Shown: piece by piece, positions 19,814 through 28,371 of the stretch | How positions within the stretch are numbered: the first letter of the stretch is position 1 | Layout: each line of letters opens with the position of its first letter | Assembly (NCBI RefSeq): GCF_003284725.1 | Contig: NZ_PGTO01000003.1 | Location: 317,139-381,138, forward strand | DNA from: Paramagnetospirillum kuznetsovii | Lineage (GTDB): Bacteria > Pseudomonadota > Alphaproteobacteria > Rhodospirillales > Magnetospirillaceae | Reading direction: 5' to 3' | DNA: 64,000 nt | The notes under the pieces: model-generated | The model's input: the letters and a program-made list of their open reading frames with translations, nothing else | Database searches by the model: none | Told to the model about the DNA's origin: nothing | Position numbers and translations under genes: made by a program

Positions 19814-20748
19814 GGGGCGGAGGGCGGTCGCGGCCCCGGCGCGGCATATGACAGATAGGCCAGCCGCTTCGCCTCGCGGCGGCCATGGGTGACGGTATCC
19901 AAAATGATGCCCGCGGTCAGGCTGAGAAAGGCCAGGATCATGATGCCGGTGGCCAGGATCGCGGTGGGAAAGCGCGGTACCAGCCCGGTCTGCATGAAAG
20001 TGGCGAAAACCGGCTCGACAAGGATAACGGCCAACAGCGATAAAAGCGCGAAGGCGGCACCGAACAGGGCCAAGGGCTTTTCACGCTTCAACAGCTTGAA
20101 GATGGTCACCAGGATTCGCCAGCCGTCGCGATAGGTGTTCAGCTTGGACACCGAGCCCTCGGGGCGGGCGAAATAGGGCGTCTCGATCTCAGCCACCGGC
20201 ATGGACAGGCTCAGCGCGTGCACCACCAGCTCTGTCTCGGTCTCGAATCCCGCCGACATGGCCGGAAACGACTTGACGAAGCGGCGCGAGAACACCCGGT
20301 AGCCCGACAGCATATCCTTGAACCGATCACCGAACAGCCAGGCGACGAAGCCGGTCAGCATGTGGTTGCCCAACTGGTGCCCGGCGCGAAAGGCTCCCGC
20401 CTCCTCCGTATGCAGGCGCGATCCCACCACCATGTCGAGGTTTTCGTCCACGAGGCGGGCGATCAGTTCCGGGGCGCTGGGGGCGTGATAGGTGGCGTCG
20501 CCGTCTACCATCACATAGATGTCGGCCTCGATGTCGGAGAACATGCGCCGCACCACATTGCCCTTGCCCTGCAAGGGCTCGAACCTTACGACCGCTCCGG
20601 CGGCGCGGGCCAGCGCGACGGTGCGGTCCTTGGAATTATTGTCGTAAACATAGATCGCCGCCTGGGGCAGGGCGGCGCGGAAATCGCGGATCACCTGTTC
20701 GATGGCGTGTTCTTCGTTATAGCAAGGAATCAGGACGGCGATGTTCAT
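19810..20748 (-). CDS. Family 2 glycosyltransferase, polyprenyl-phosphate type, with C-terminal membrane anchor
   Basis: 312 residues. The GT-A core shows VLIPCYNEEHAIEQVI, YDNNSKDRTVALAR and the metal-binding MVDGDATYHAP near residue 90. Two hydrophobic helices occupy residues 228-285. The layout resembles dolichyl/undecaprenyl-phosphate glycosyltransferases. The start at 20748 (MNIAVLIPCYN) is chosen over an upstream ATG by homology. A large membrane protein of the polyprenyl-sugar-dependent type sits immediately upstream, suggesting a joint role in envelope glycan modification; the product is unknown. Confidence 0.88.
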   Translation of the reverse strand: MNIAVLIPCYNEEHAIEQVIRDFRAALPQAAIYVYDNNSKDRTVALARAAGAVVRFEPLQGKGNVVRRMFSDIEADIYVMVDGDATYHAPSAPELIARLVDENLDMVVGSRLHTEEAGAFRAGHQLGNHMLTGFVAWLFGDRFKDMLSGYRVFSRRFVKSFPAMSAGFETETELVVHALSLSMPVAEIETPYFARPEGSVSKLNTYRDGWRILVTIFKLLKREKPLALFGAAFALLSLLAVILVEPVFATFMQTGLVPRFPTAILATGIMILAFLSLTAGIILDTVTHGRREAKRLAYLSYAAPGPRPPSAP

Positions 20749-20808
20749 GGACCTGCCGGGGCTGGGACGCGACGCCACAGACTTTTGGAAAAGCCCGTCC
20801 TTGTCAAG

Positions 20809-20853
20809 GTGATCAGGCGCGTTGGGGTGATCAGGCGCGTTGGGGTGATCAGT
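20809..20853. repeat. 18-bp tandem repeat, about 2.5 copies
   Basis: GTGATCAGGCGCGTTGGG is repeated with a period of exactly 18 bases; GATCAG occurs at 20811, 20829 and 20847. The array abuts the stop codon (20849-20851) of the membrane protein gene, so copy-number change would alter its 3' flank and possibly its last residues. Confidence 0.9.
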
Positions 20854-22639
20854 CCTTTTCCCCGGCCGGGTCGATACCGGGCGGGAACGGCCACGACTTC
20901 ACCACCCGCCAGCCGTCGCCTTCGGCCTTCAGCAAATGCGAAGCATCGGGGTCTTGCGCCAAGATACGGGCGACCTCTGGGTTCTGGGTGCGAAGCCAGA
21001 TGTAGTCGGGTCGATGTTCGGTCAGCACCTTGGCCAGCTCAGCGGTGTTGAAGGTGGAGAGATTCTGGCTCACATGCTGGCCGTAGCCCAGATGGTAATT
21101 GGTGAAATTGCCGTAAAACCCGGTTCCTCGGGCGTCGATCACGGTCAGGCGGGCGGCGGGCGGCAATAATGGCGCCATGTCGCGGATGACCCGCAGCGCG
21201 TCCATCTTGGCGGGGTTGCGATCGAAGCGGATATATTTGACGGCGGCGAATGGAATGATGATCGCGGCCAAGCCGCCCACCGCCAAGGCCGCCCGCCTGG
21301 CCAGTGAGATTGCCCCAAGGCGGCCGACCCGCTGGCCGATCACCTGGGTCAGGACGAACATCTCGAGCATTCCGAGATGGGTGTTATAGCGCCAGTACGA
21401 GGCGGCGTGAGCGCTTTCGTATCCGGCCAGAATGGCGAGATACACCACCAACAGGAAAATGTTGTAGCCGAGGAAGCAGAGGGCGAAGAGGGTGACCAGA
21501 CGCTGTCTGCCCAATCCGAGCACCGCGATGGCCACTAAAAGAAAGCCCGCGCCGAAATAGCCGCCCTTGGACAAGATGACACCGGCCATGCTGTTCAGCA
21601 TGTCCGGCAGCAAAGCCCATTCCCAGTCCGACACCGCGCGGACCGACAGTTCCCCGACGCCCGCGGTCACATGCAGTCGCCACGCCAGGCTCACCACGAT
21701 CACCGGCACCATGGTCAGCGCAAGCTGCTTGCCAAAGCGCGTCACCCCGTCGCCGTGACGCAGGCAATCAAAAACCAGCGCCCCCAGCAGCAACGCCATC
21801 AGGGCGAAGTTGCCCTGCTTGGTCATGGGCAGCAGGGCGAAGACGGCGGCGAATTGAAGGCCGCGCCCCCCGCCTTGGCGCAGTTGAAGCCCCAGAATCG
21901 CCGAGAACGCGACCGCGACGGCGGTGGCGGTATCGGCATAGCCGCTGAAGACCAGCTTGGGAACGAAGGTGGTGCCCAAGGCGGTGACGGCGAGAACGCC
22001 CCAGGCGGTGGCCGACCAACCGGCGCCGTCATCGCCCCGGAAGAGACGGACCACGAGACGGGCGGAACTGGCCAGCAGCAGAAGGTTGAACCAGGGCGCC
22101 ACGGTGTCGAAATAGTGCCCGCCCAGCCGCGAGGACAGCAGATAGATCACCGTCATGGCGGGAGGATAGGCGGGAAAGACGCTGTCGGTGGGGGGATTTC
22201 CCGGACCGGGAAAGGTGTCGAACAGCGTCAGATAGCGGGCATTGGGCAGCCACTGGGAGAACTCGTCCCATTGGGACGGCTCCATGGAGGCGGTCGCCAC
22301 CAAGATGGGCACCATCCACACCAGAATTCTGAGAACGCCCCCATCCAGGGGGGCTTGGCGGCGTCGCCATAAGACAAGGGCCGACCCCAGCGCCAGCAGC
22401 AGGGAGACCGCCGACAGGATGGTCAGCGATACACCCAGCCAGCCACCGAACACCACGACGATGCCCGCCACCACCGACCAGCCCACCAGCAGATCGGCTT
22501 CGGGGAGCCGATCGCGCCCCGCCAAGGCGGCACCGATGGCCACAAGGCCAAGGACGACCACGACGAGGCAGGCAAGCGCCAGGGCCTGATAGGCGCTGGG
22601 CAGGTAGAGGAGGGCGGCGTTGCCGAGGAGCTGGATCAC
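20849..22639 (-). CDS. Large integral membrane protein, possible polyprenyl-sugar-dependent glycosyltransferase
   Basis: 596 residues with about a dozen hydrophobic helices. A first loop after helix 4 carries EPSQWDEFSQWLPNARYL near residue 120; an acidic WDE/D motif in the first large loop is a feature of GT-C glycosyltransferases, so that class is suggested but not proved. A C-terminal soluble domain of about 110 residues (from VIRDMAPLLPPAARLTVID) contains DYIWLRTQNPEV. It is adjacent to the family 2 glycosyltransferase. I do not recognise a specific family. Confidence 0.8.
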   Translation of the reverse strand: MIQLLGNAALLYLPSAYQALALACLVVVVLGLVAIGAALAGRDRLPEADLLVGWSVVAGIVVVFGGWLGVSLTILSAVSLLLALGSALVLWRRRQAPLDGGVLRILVWMVPILVATASMEPSQWDEFSQWLPNARYLTLFDTFPGPGNPPTDSVFPAYPPAMTVIYLLSSRLGGHYFDTVAPWFNLLLLASSARLVVRLFRGDDGAGWSATAWGVLAVTALGTTFVPKLVFSGYADTATAVAVAFSAILGLQLRQGGGRGLQFAAVFALLPMTKQGNFALMALLLGALVFDCLRHGDGVTRFGKQLALTMVPVIVVSLAWRLHVTAGVGELSVRAVSDWEWALLPDMLNSMAGVILSKGGYFGAGFLLVAIAVLGLGRQRLVTLFALCFLGYNIFLLVVYLAILAGYESAHAASYWRYNTHLGMLEMFVLTQVIGQRVGRLGAISLARRAALAVGGLAAIIIPFAAVKYIRFDRNPAKMDALRVIRDMAPLLPPAARLTVIDARGTGFYGNFTNYHLGYGQHVSQNLSTFNTAELAKVLTEHRPDYIWLRTQNPEVARILAQDPDASHLLKAEGDGWRVVKSWPFPPGIDPAGEKD

Positions 22640-22657
22640 GTGTCGAACCTCTCAGAA

Positions 22658-22691
22658 CGAAGGCCCGCACTCTTTCGAATGCGAGCCTTCG
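22658..22691 (-). terminator. Probable terminator after rpsA
   Basis: On the minus strand CGAAGGCTCGCATTC-GAAA-GAGTGCGGGCCTTCG forms a long stem with a GNRA-type loop. The following bases are only weakly T-rich (TTCTG), so efficiency is uncertain. It lies 24-57 bases beyond the rpsA stop. Confidence 0.65.
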
Positions 22692-22714
22692 CCTACGCTA
22701 ACAAATCAGGACGA

Positions 22715-24409
22715 CTACTTGTCTTCCTGGGCCTTGCGCATGGCGGCGCCCAGGATGTCGCCCAGGCTGGCGCCCGAATCGGACGAACCGTAATCGGCCA
22801 TGGCCTGCTTCTCTTCCTCGACTTCGCGGGCCTTCACCGACAGGGTGATCTTGCGCGAGGCCTTTTCCACGGCGGTGACCTTGGCGTCCAGCTTCTCGCC
22901 GACCGCGAAGCGCTCGGGGCGCTGCTCGGAGCGTTCGCGGGACAGCTCGCCCTTGCGGATGAAGCCGGTCATGCCGTCGACGGCCACTTCCAGACCGTTC
23001 TCGGTGACCTGGGTCACGGTGCAGGTGACCACGTCGCCCTTCTTGATGGACGCCACGGCGTTCTGGAAGGGATCATCGGACAGCTGCTTGATGCCGAGGC
23101 TGATGCGTTCCTTCTCGATGTCCACATCGAGAACCTTGGCCTTGACGATGTCGCCCTTCTTGAAGTCCTGAATGGCGGCTTCGCCCGACTTCTCCCAATC
23201 GAGATCGGACATGTGGACCATGCCGTCGATATCGCCGGGCAGGCCGATGAACAGGCCGAACTCGGTGATGTTCTTGATCTCGCCTTCGACCAGGGTGCCC
23301 TGGGGGAAGCGGTCCAGGAAGCCTTCCCACGGATTGTTCATGGTCTGCTTCAGGCCGAGAGAGATGCGGCGCTTCTGCGGATCCACGTCCAGCACCATGA
23401 CCTCGACTTCCTGCGAAGTGGAGACGATCTTGCCGGGGTGGACGTTCTTCTTGGTCCAAGACATCTCGGAGACGTGCACCAGACCCTCGACACCGGGTTC
23501 CAGCTCCACGAAGGCGCCGTAGTCGGTGATGTTGGTGACGCGGCCGGTGAACTTGGCGTCGACCGGGTACTTGGACTCGACGCCCTCCCACGGATCGGCA
23601 TCCAGCTGCTTGATGCCCAGGCTGATGCGCTGGGTCTCGGAGTTGAAGCGGATGACCTGAACCTTGACGGTCTGGCCGATATGCAGCGCCTCGGACGGAT
23701 GGTTGATGCGCTTCCAGGCGATGTCGGTGACGTGCAGCAGGCCGTCGACGCCGCCCAGGTCAACGAACGCACCGTAATCGGTGATGTTCTTGACCACGCC
23801 CTCGAGGATCTGGCCTTCCTTGAGGTTCTCGATCAGCTCGGAGCGCTGCTCGGCGCGGGTCTCTTCCAGCACGGCGCGGCGGGACACCACGATGTTGCCG
23901 CGCGAACGGTCCATCTTGAGGATCTGGAACGGCTGGGGGGTGCCCAACAGCGGGGTGATGTCGCGCACCGGACGGATGTCCACCTGCGAACCGGGCAGGA
24001 AGGCGACGGCGCCCGACAGATCCACGGTGAAGCCGCCCTTGACGCGGCCGAAGATCACGCCGTTGACGCGCTGCTGCGCCTCGAACGACTTCTCCAGCAG
24101 GGTCCAGGCTTCCTCGCGCTTGGCCTTCTCGCGGGACAGAACGACTTCGCCGTTGCGGTCCTCGTAGCGCTCGACGAAGACGTCGACGCTGTCGCCGGCC
24201 TTGATGTCGGCGGTGCGACCGGCGGTCGCGAATTCCTTCAGAGGGACACGGCCCTCGGACTTCAGGCCGACGTCGATCACGGCGAAGTCGCCATCGACTT
24301 CGACGATCAGGCCGGTGATGACTTGGCCTTCGAACGTGCCGCCGACACCCAGGGTTTCATCCAGCAGGGAGGCGAAATCTTCGTTCATGGCAAGAGCGGA
24401 ATTGGTCAT
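22715..24409 (-). CDS. rpsA: 30S ribosomal protein S1
   Basis: 564 residues with six S1 (OB-fold) repeats. The recurring NITDYGAFVDLGGVDGLLHVTDIAW and ITDYGAFVELEPGVEGLVHVSEMSW types are clear from residue 190 on. It binds mRNA on the small subunit. The start at 24409 (MTNSALAMNEDF) has AAAGGAA about ten bases upstream. It is downstream of cmk in the same orientation, the usual alphaproteobacterial cmk-rpsA order. Confidence 0.97.
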   Translation of the reverse strand: MTNSALAMNEDFASLLDETLGVGGTFEGQVITGLIVEVDGDFAVIDVGLKSEGRVPLKEFATAGRTADIKAGDSVDVFVERYEDRNGEVVLSREKAKREEAWTLLEKSFEAQQRVNGVIFGRVKGGFTVDLSGAVAFLPGSQVDIRPVRDITPLLGTPQPFQILKMDRSRGNIVVSRRAVLEETRAEQRSELIENLKEGQILEGVVKNITDYGAFVDLGGVDGLLHVTDIAWKRINHPSEALHIGQTVKVQVIRFNSETQRISLGIKQLDADPWEGVESKYPVDAKFTGRVTNITDYGAFVELEPGVEGLVHVSEMSWTKKNVHPGKIVSTSQEVEVMVLDVDPQKRRISLGLKQTMNNPWEGFLDRFPQGTLVEGEIKNITEFGLFIGLPGDIDGMVHMSDLDWEKSGEAAIQDFKKGDIVKAKVLDVDIEKERISLGIKQLSDDPFQNAVASIKKGDVVTCTVTQVTENGLEVAVDGMTGFIRKGELSRERSEQRPERFAVGEKLDAKVTAVEKASRKITLSVKAREVEEEKQAMADYGSSDSGASLGDILGAAMRKAQEDK

Positions 24410-24526
24410 TAGAGAGAGTTCCTTTCGATCGTATCTTACGGGCCGGCCGGTTGTATCCGGCGGTCTTGACCAAAAATAAACCACCGCCCGGGACGGGCCC
24501 AGGCGGCGCGGGTTCAGCGCATTGTG

Positions 24527-25159
24527 CTATCGGCGGGTTCTTACGATGTCGAGCGCGGCGGCGAAAGCCTGATCGGCGTCGAGATCGGAGGTATCCAGCA
24601 CGACAGCGCCCTCGGCCGGGACCAAGGGGGCGACGGACCGGTTGCGGTCACGTTCGTCGCGCTCCTTCAGATCGGCGAGGACGGTGCCGTATATAGCCTC
24701 TAGGCCCTTGTCCTGCAACTCTTTCAGCCGTCGTTCCGCCCTTTTCTCGGCGGAAGCGGTCACGAACAGCTTCACCTTGGCGTCGGGACAGATCACCGTG
24801 CCGATGTCGCGGCCGTCCAGAATGGCGCCCTGGCCCATGGGCGGATGGCTGGCGAATTTGCGCTGGAACGCCAGCAAGGCGGCGCGCACGCCGGGAATGA
24901 CGGCGACCTTGGAGGCCGCCTGGGCGGCGGTATCGTCGCGGAGGTCACCGGCTTGCAGATCGGCCGGGGCCAGTTCATCGGCGGCCTTTTCGGCGGTCGC
25001 CGCGTCGGTGGGGTCGAGACCGGCGCGAACAACCTTCATGCCCACGGCGCGATAGATCAGTCCGGTGTCCAGATAGTCGAAGCCCAGTTCGGCGGCAAGA
25101 CGCCGCGCCAGTGTCCCCTTGCCGGCCGCCGCCGGCCCGTCGATGGCGATGATAGTCAT
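24527..25159 (-). CDS. cmk: Cytidylate kinase
   Basis: 210 residues with the P-loop [29 protein letters not shown] near residue 38 and [21 protein letters not shown] near 128. It phosphorylates CMP/dCMP. The start at MTIIAIDGP lacks a strong Shine-Dalgarno, and an ATG eight codons upstream (25183) is possible. aroA-cmk-rpsA in one direction is a common gene order. Confidence 0.95.
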   Translation of the reverse strand: MTIIAIDGPAAAGKGTLARRLAAELGFDYLDTGLIYRAVGMKVVRAGLDPTDAATAEKAADELAPADLQAGDLRDDTAAQAASKVAVIPGVRAALLAFQRKFASHPPMGQGAILDGRDIGTVICPDAKVKLFVTASAEKRAERRLKELQDKGLEAIYGTVLADLKERDERDRNRSVAPLVPAEGAVVLDTSDLDADQAFAAALDIVRTRR

Positions 25160-25194
25160 GGGATCGGATCGTCCGTGGTTCATTGACGGTATTA

Positions 25195-25275
25195 ACCACG
25201 AAGGCACGAAGCGGAAAAGAAGAAAAATTCTCAATGCTTTCTTCGTGTTCCTTCGTGTCTTCATGCCTTCGTGGT
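25195..25275. repeat. Imperfect inverted repeat in the aroA-cmk gap
   Basis: ACCACGAAGGCACGAAG on the left faces CTTCGTGTTCCTTCGTGTC and GCCTTCGTGGT on the right, around an A-rich centre. It fills most of the 129-bp gap. Its base composition is lower in GC than its surroundings, and it resembles a short mobile palindromic element of unknown type. Confidence 0.7.
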
Positions 25276-25288
25276 GAAATTAAAGACC

Positions 25289-26620
25289 TTATTCCGCCGC
25301 CCCGATCTTCCCCCCCAGCCCGTTCATCAGCGCGACGAAATTGGGGAAGCTGGTGTCGATGGCTTCGGCGTCGTCCACCGCGACGGGCCGGGCCGAGGCC
25401 ATGCCCATGACCAGGAACGACATGGCGATGCGGTGATCGAAATGGGTGGCGATGGTGGCGTCGCCCGCCGGGATGCGGCCGGTGCCGTGGACGATCAACG
25501 TGTCTTGGGTTTCTTCCACCGCGACACCGCAGGCGGCCAGTCCGCGTGCCATGGCGGCGAGGCGGTCGCTTTCCTTGACCCGCAACTCGCCCAATCCGCT
25601 CATGCGGGTGGTGCCCTCGGCGAAGGAAGCCGCCACCGCCAGGATGGGGTATTCGTCGATCATGGAAGGGGCGCGTTCTGCCGGGACGTCGATGCCCTTC
25701 AGCCTGGAGGCGCGCACCACCAGATCGGCCACCGGCTCGCCCGCCTGATCGCGGGTGTTGTCGAAGCGGATGTCGGCGCCCATGTCGCGCAGGGTCTGGT
25801 ACAGGCCGGCGCGCAGCGGATTGATGCCGACGCCGGGCAGCCGGATCTCGGAGCCTTCCACCAGCAGGGCCGCCACGGTCGGGAAGGCGGCCGAGCTGGG
25901 ATCGGCCGGAACCACCACGGCGCGGCCCGTCAGTTCGGGATAACCGGTGACGGTGATGGCCAGTCCGCCGCCCTCGGCGGCCTCGACCCGGACGGTCGCG
26001 CCGAAATTGCGCAGCATCAGCTCGGTGTGGTCGCGGGTGGCTTCGCGCTCGATCACGGTGGTCTCGCCCGGCGTGTTGAGACCGGCCAGCAGGATGGCCG
26101 ACTTGACCTGGGCCGAGGCGACGGGAAGCTCGTAGGTGATGGGGGTGGGGCGCTCGGCACCCACCACCGCCATGGGCAGGCGGCCGCCATCGCGGCTGAC
26201 GAAGCGCGCCCCCATCCGGCTCAACGGGTCGGACACCCTGCGCATGGGCCGCGAGCGCAAGCTGGCGTCGCCGGTGAAGAAGCTGGTGAAGGGATGGCTG
26301 GCGACAAGCCCCATCAGCAGGCGCGCCCCCGTGCCCGAATTGCCCATGTCCAACACGTCGGTGGGTTCGGTCAAGCCGCCGACACCGCGGCCGTACAGAC
26401 GCCACGAGCCATCGGGCAGACGCTCGACCTCGGCGCCCAGGGCGCGCATGCAGGCGGCGGTGCGCAACACATCATCGCCTTCCAGCAGGCCGGTGACCGT
26501 GCTTTCGCCCACCGCCAGGGCGCCGAACATCAGCGCCCGGTGCGAGATGGATTTGTCGCCCGGAACCCGCGCCGAACCGGCAAGCTGAGCGGCGCGACTG
26601 GAAATCAGGGGTTTCGCCAT
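25289..26620 (-). CDS. aroA: 3-phosphoshikimate 1-carboxyvinyltransferase (EPSP synthase), class II-like
   Basis: 443 residues. [65 protein letters not shown] and LRVKESDRL match the class II (CP4-type) lineage closely. It makes EPSP in the shikimate pathway. The active-site loop reads GNSGTGARL, so the position that is alanine in the glyphosate-insensitive CP4 enzyme (GNAATG) is glycine here, as in sensitive enzymes. This is a residue-level observation only. Confidence 0.96.
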   Translation of the reverse strand: MAKPLISSRAAQLAGSARVPGDKSISHRALMFGALAVGESTVTGLLEGDDVLRTAACMRALGAEVERLPDGSWRLYGRGVGGLTEPTDVLDMGNSGTGARLLMGLVASHPFTSFFTGDASLRSRPMRRVSDPLSRMGARFVSRDGGRLPMAVVGAERPTPITYELPVASAQVKSAILLAGLNTPGETTVIEREATRDHTELMLRNFGATVRVEAAEGGGLAITVTGYPELTGRAVVVPADPSSAAFPTVAALLVEGSEIRLPGVGINPLRAGLYQTLRDMGADIRFDNTRDQAGEPVADLVVRASRLKGIDVPAERAPSMIDEYPILAVAASFAEGTTRMSGLGELRVKESDRLAAMARGLAACGVAVEETQDTLIVHGTGRIPAGDATIATHFDHRIAMSFLVMGMASARPVAVDDAEAIDTSFPNFVALMNGLGGKIGAAE

Positions 26621-26823
26621 GACCTCTCCGAAAAATAATCGCCGACGAGGGCGAAGCTGGGGCCAGCATCGGCCGAACCTCTACCACAGGCGGCTTCGGC
26701 GTCATAGGCCCACGTTCCATGCTGCACCGCAGGTAACTTTTCGTTTTGACACGGGGTGGGGAACATGGCAAATGGCCCCCAGGACAACGGGGCTCGCCCC
26801 GATATTTTACAGGAGGACCGAAG

Positions 26824-27207
26824 GTGGCCAAGCCGGAATGGGGACAGAAGCGCACCTGCCAGAGCTGCGGATGCCGTTTCTATGACCTGACGCGCACTCC
26901 CATCATCTGCCCGAAGTGCAACGCCAACGTCGAGCCCGAGGTGACCTTCAAGGTCCGTCGCGGCAGCGCGGCGGCGGCGGAAGCCAAGGCTGCGGCTCCG
27001 GTGGTGGTCAATGCCGCCATCGCCGATATCGAGGTCGATGACCTTGTGGTGGTCGATGATGACGAGGATGCACTGCCCGCCGAGGACGACGGCGCCGAGG
27101 ATGACGAAAGCGGCCTGATCGAGGACGCCTCCGACCTGGGCGAGGACGACGACGACATGGCCGAGGTCATGGAGCACATGGACGAGGAAATCGGGGACGA
27201 GGTCTAA
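26824..27207 (+). CDS. FYDLN-acid family protein (TIGR02300-like)
   Basis: 127 residues from a GTG start with AGGAGG seven bases upstream. The N-terminus has a zinc-ribbon-like region: CQSCGCRFYDLTRTPIICPKC with four cysteines. The rest is a very acidic tail of Asp/Glu stretches. This family is typical of alphaproteobacteria and usually sits next to aroA and tRNA-Ala, as here. The function is unknown; nucleic-acid or metal binding is plausible. The divergent gap to aroA is about 200 bases. Confidence 0.88.
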   Translation: MAKPEWGQKRTCQSCGCRFYDLTRTPIICPKCNANVEPEVTFKVRRGSAAAAEAKAAAPVVVNAAIADIEVDDLVVVDDDEDALPAEDDGAEDDESGLIEDASDLGEDDDDMAEVMEHMDEEIGDEV

Positions 27208-27317
27208 GCTTCGACCTTCGGCGACGGAAGCGAATTTTTTCGCTTGCCAGCCACGTCCTAAATCCATATGTTCCGCCTCCACCGACGGCCCCCCAAACCC
27301 GTCGGACCCAAGTTTTC

Positions 27318-27393
<76 letters not shown>

Positions 27394-27398
27394 AGACA

Positions 27399-27437
27399 AA
27401 AAAGGGCTTAGCTAGAAATGGCTAAGCCCTTTTTCTT
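27399..27437 (+). terminator. Terminator after tRNA-Ala
   Basis: AAAGGGCTTAGC-TAGAAATG-GCTAAGCCCTTT followed by TTCTT forms a strong stem with a T-rich tail, six bases after the tRNA CCA. Confidence 0.9.
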
Positions 27438-27493
27438 GCTCCGCACCCACCCAATCACGAGGCGGTTGGCGGCAGGGTTTGGGGCCTGCGGTA

Positions 27494-27916
27494 TCAGAAC
27501 GTCGGCTTGGAGACTGGCGCCGTTTCGCAGCAAAGCGTTTGGACATCGTAATTGGCGATGATTTTCGGATCGTTGGTAATCAGGACCAGATCCTCGGTTT
27601 GCGCCTGGGTGACCAGCAGCCGATCGAATGGATCGCGATGGTCGGCGAAGAATGGCAGGTCGGCAACCGCAATGGCGTGCGGTGCCTTCACGTTGAGGAG
27701 GATGAGGCCGGATTCAGCCACTCCTTTGGCGATGACCGAGGGATGAACCATCATCTTCCCCGTGGAGAACTTGATGCCGATCTCCCAAAGGGAGGCCGTG
27801 CTGGCGAAGATCTCATTGCCAGGGTCTTCAATGATGGCGCGGGCCTCGAGGTTCAGGCTGGCATCGTCGATCAGCCACCAGATCAGGGCGTGGGTGTCGA
27901 GAAGGTAACCCTTCAT
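27494..27916 (-). CDS. Type II toxin, PIN-domain ribonuclease (VapC family)
   Basis: 140 residues. The PIN acidic residues are visible: YLLDTHALIWWL (first Asp), the central SLWEIGIKFSTGK (Glu), and HRDPFDRLLVTQA followed by LITNDPKI near the C-terminus. The start overlaps the stop of the antitoxin gene by four bases (ATGA), the normal toxin-antitoxin arrangement. The pair lies between the tRNA-Ala gene and a copy of its 3' end. Confidence 0.92.
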   Translation of the reverse strand: MKGYLLDTHALIWWLIDDASLNLEARAIIEDPGNEIFASTASLWEIGIKFSTGKMMVHPSVIAKGVAESGLILLNVKAPHAIAVADLPFFADHRDPFDRLLVTQAQTEDLVLITNDPKIIANYDVQTLCCETAPVSKPTF

Positions 27917-28161
27917 TCCTCGATTTCGCCTTCCATGATCGCGGCGAGATCAGCGGGAAATTCCCATGCATCGGCGGGTTGGGCGGTAATCTTGCCCTTC
28001 AGGACACCCGGAACCCGCAGCTTTTTCATCGGGCACAGCTTGACCATCGCCCGGCCATGGTTGGTGACAACCACCTCCTGGCCCTGTTGGGCCATCGCCA
28101 AATAGTCGGAAAGATGGGTCCGCAATTCCTTGATGCTGACCCGATATTGCTCCTGCGGCAT
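27913..28161 (-). CDS. Type II antitoxin, Phd/YefM family
   Basis: 82 residues. YRVSIKELRTHLSDYLAMAQQGQEVVVTNHGRAMVKLCP is the Phd/YefM DNA-binding N-terminus; the C-terminal ADLAAIMEGEIEE would wrap the toxin. It would neutralise the PIN toxin and autorepress. Its promoter lies in 28162-28228, an AT-richer stretch. Confidence 0.9.
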   Translation of the reverse strand: MPQEQYRVSIKELRTHLSDYLAMAQQGQEVVVTNHGRAMVKLCPMKKLRVPGVLKGKITAQPADAWEFPADLAAIMEGEIEE

Positions 28162-28228
28162 GGCGAGCCCCTTCGAAAAGTTACCACAAATATGTACACT
28201 TTACGGGAGCGTGTCAAGACGGGGCGCC

Positions 28229-28248
28229 TCCGTCTGGCCCCACCAAGA
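28229..28248 (+). repeat. Copy of the tRNA-Ala 3' end (att-like direct repeat)
   Basis: TCCGTCTGGCCCCACCAAGA matches 27377-27396 (tRNA 3' end plus three bases past CCA) with one mismatch (C for T). The two copies are in the same orientation and enclose the toxin-antitoxin pair, 852 bases apart. The mismatch would change G3:U70 to G3:C70, so only the proximal copy gives a proper alanine tRNA. Confidence 0.85.
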
Positions 28249-28252
28249 TCCA

Positions 28253-28279
28253 CCCCCGAGGAAACTCGGGGGTTTTTCT
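28253..28279 (+). terminator. Terminator after the displaced tRNA 3' end
   Basis: CCCCCGAG-GAAA-CTCGGGGG-TTTTTCTT is a textbook terminator. It lies five bases after the tRNA-like fragment, where the ancestral tRNA-Ala terminator would be expected. Confidence 0.9.
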
Positions 28280-28371
28280 TTGATCGGCCGATATCTCCCG
28301 GCCTTGCCGGTTGCGATTATTCGTCTTACGCTCATTCCCCAGGGTTGATTGGGATCAGGGGGGATTTAACA

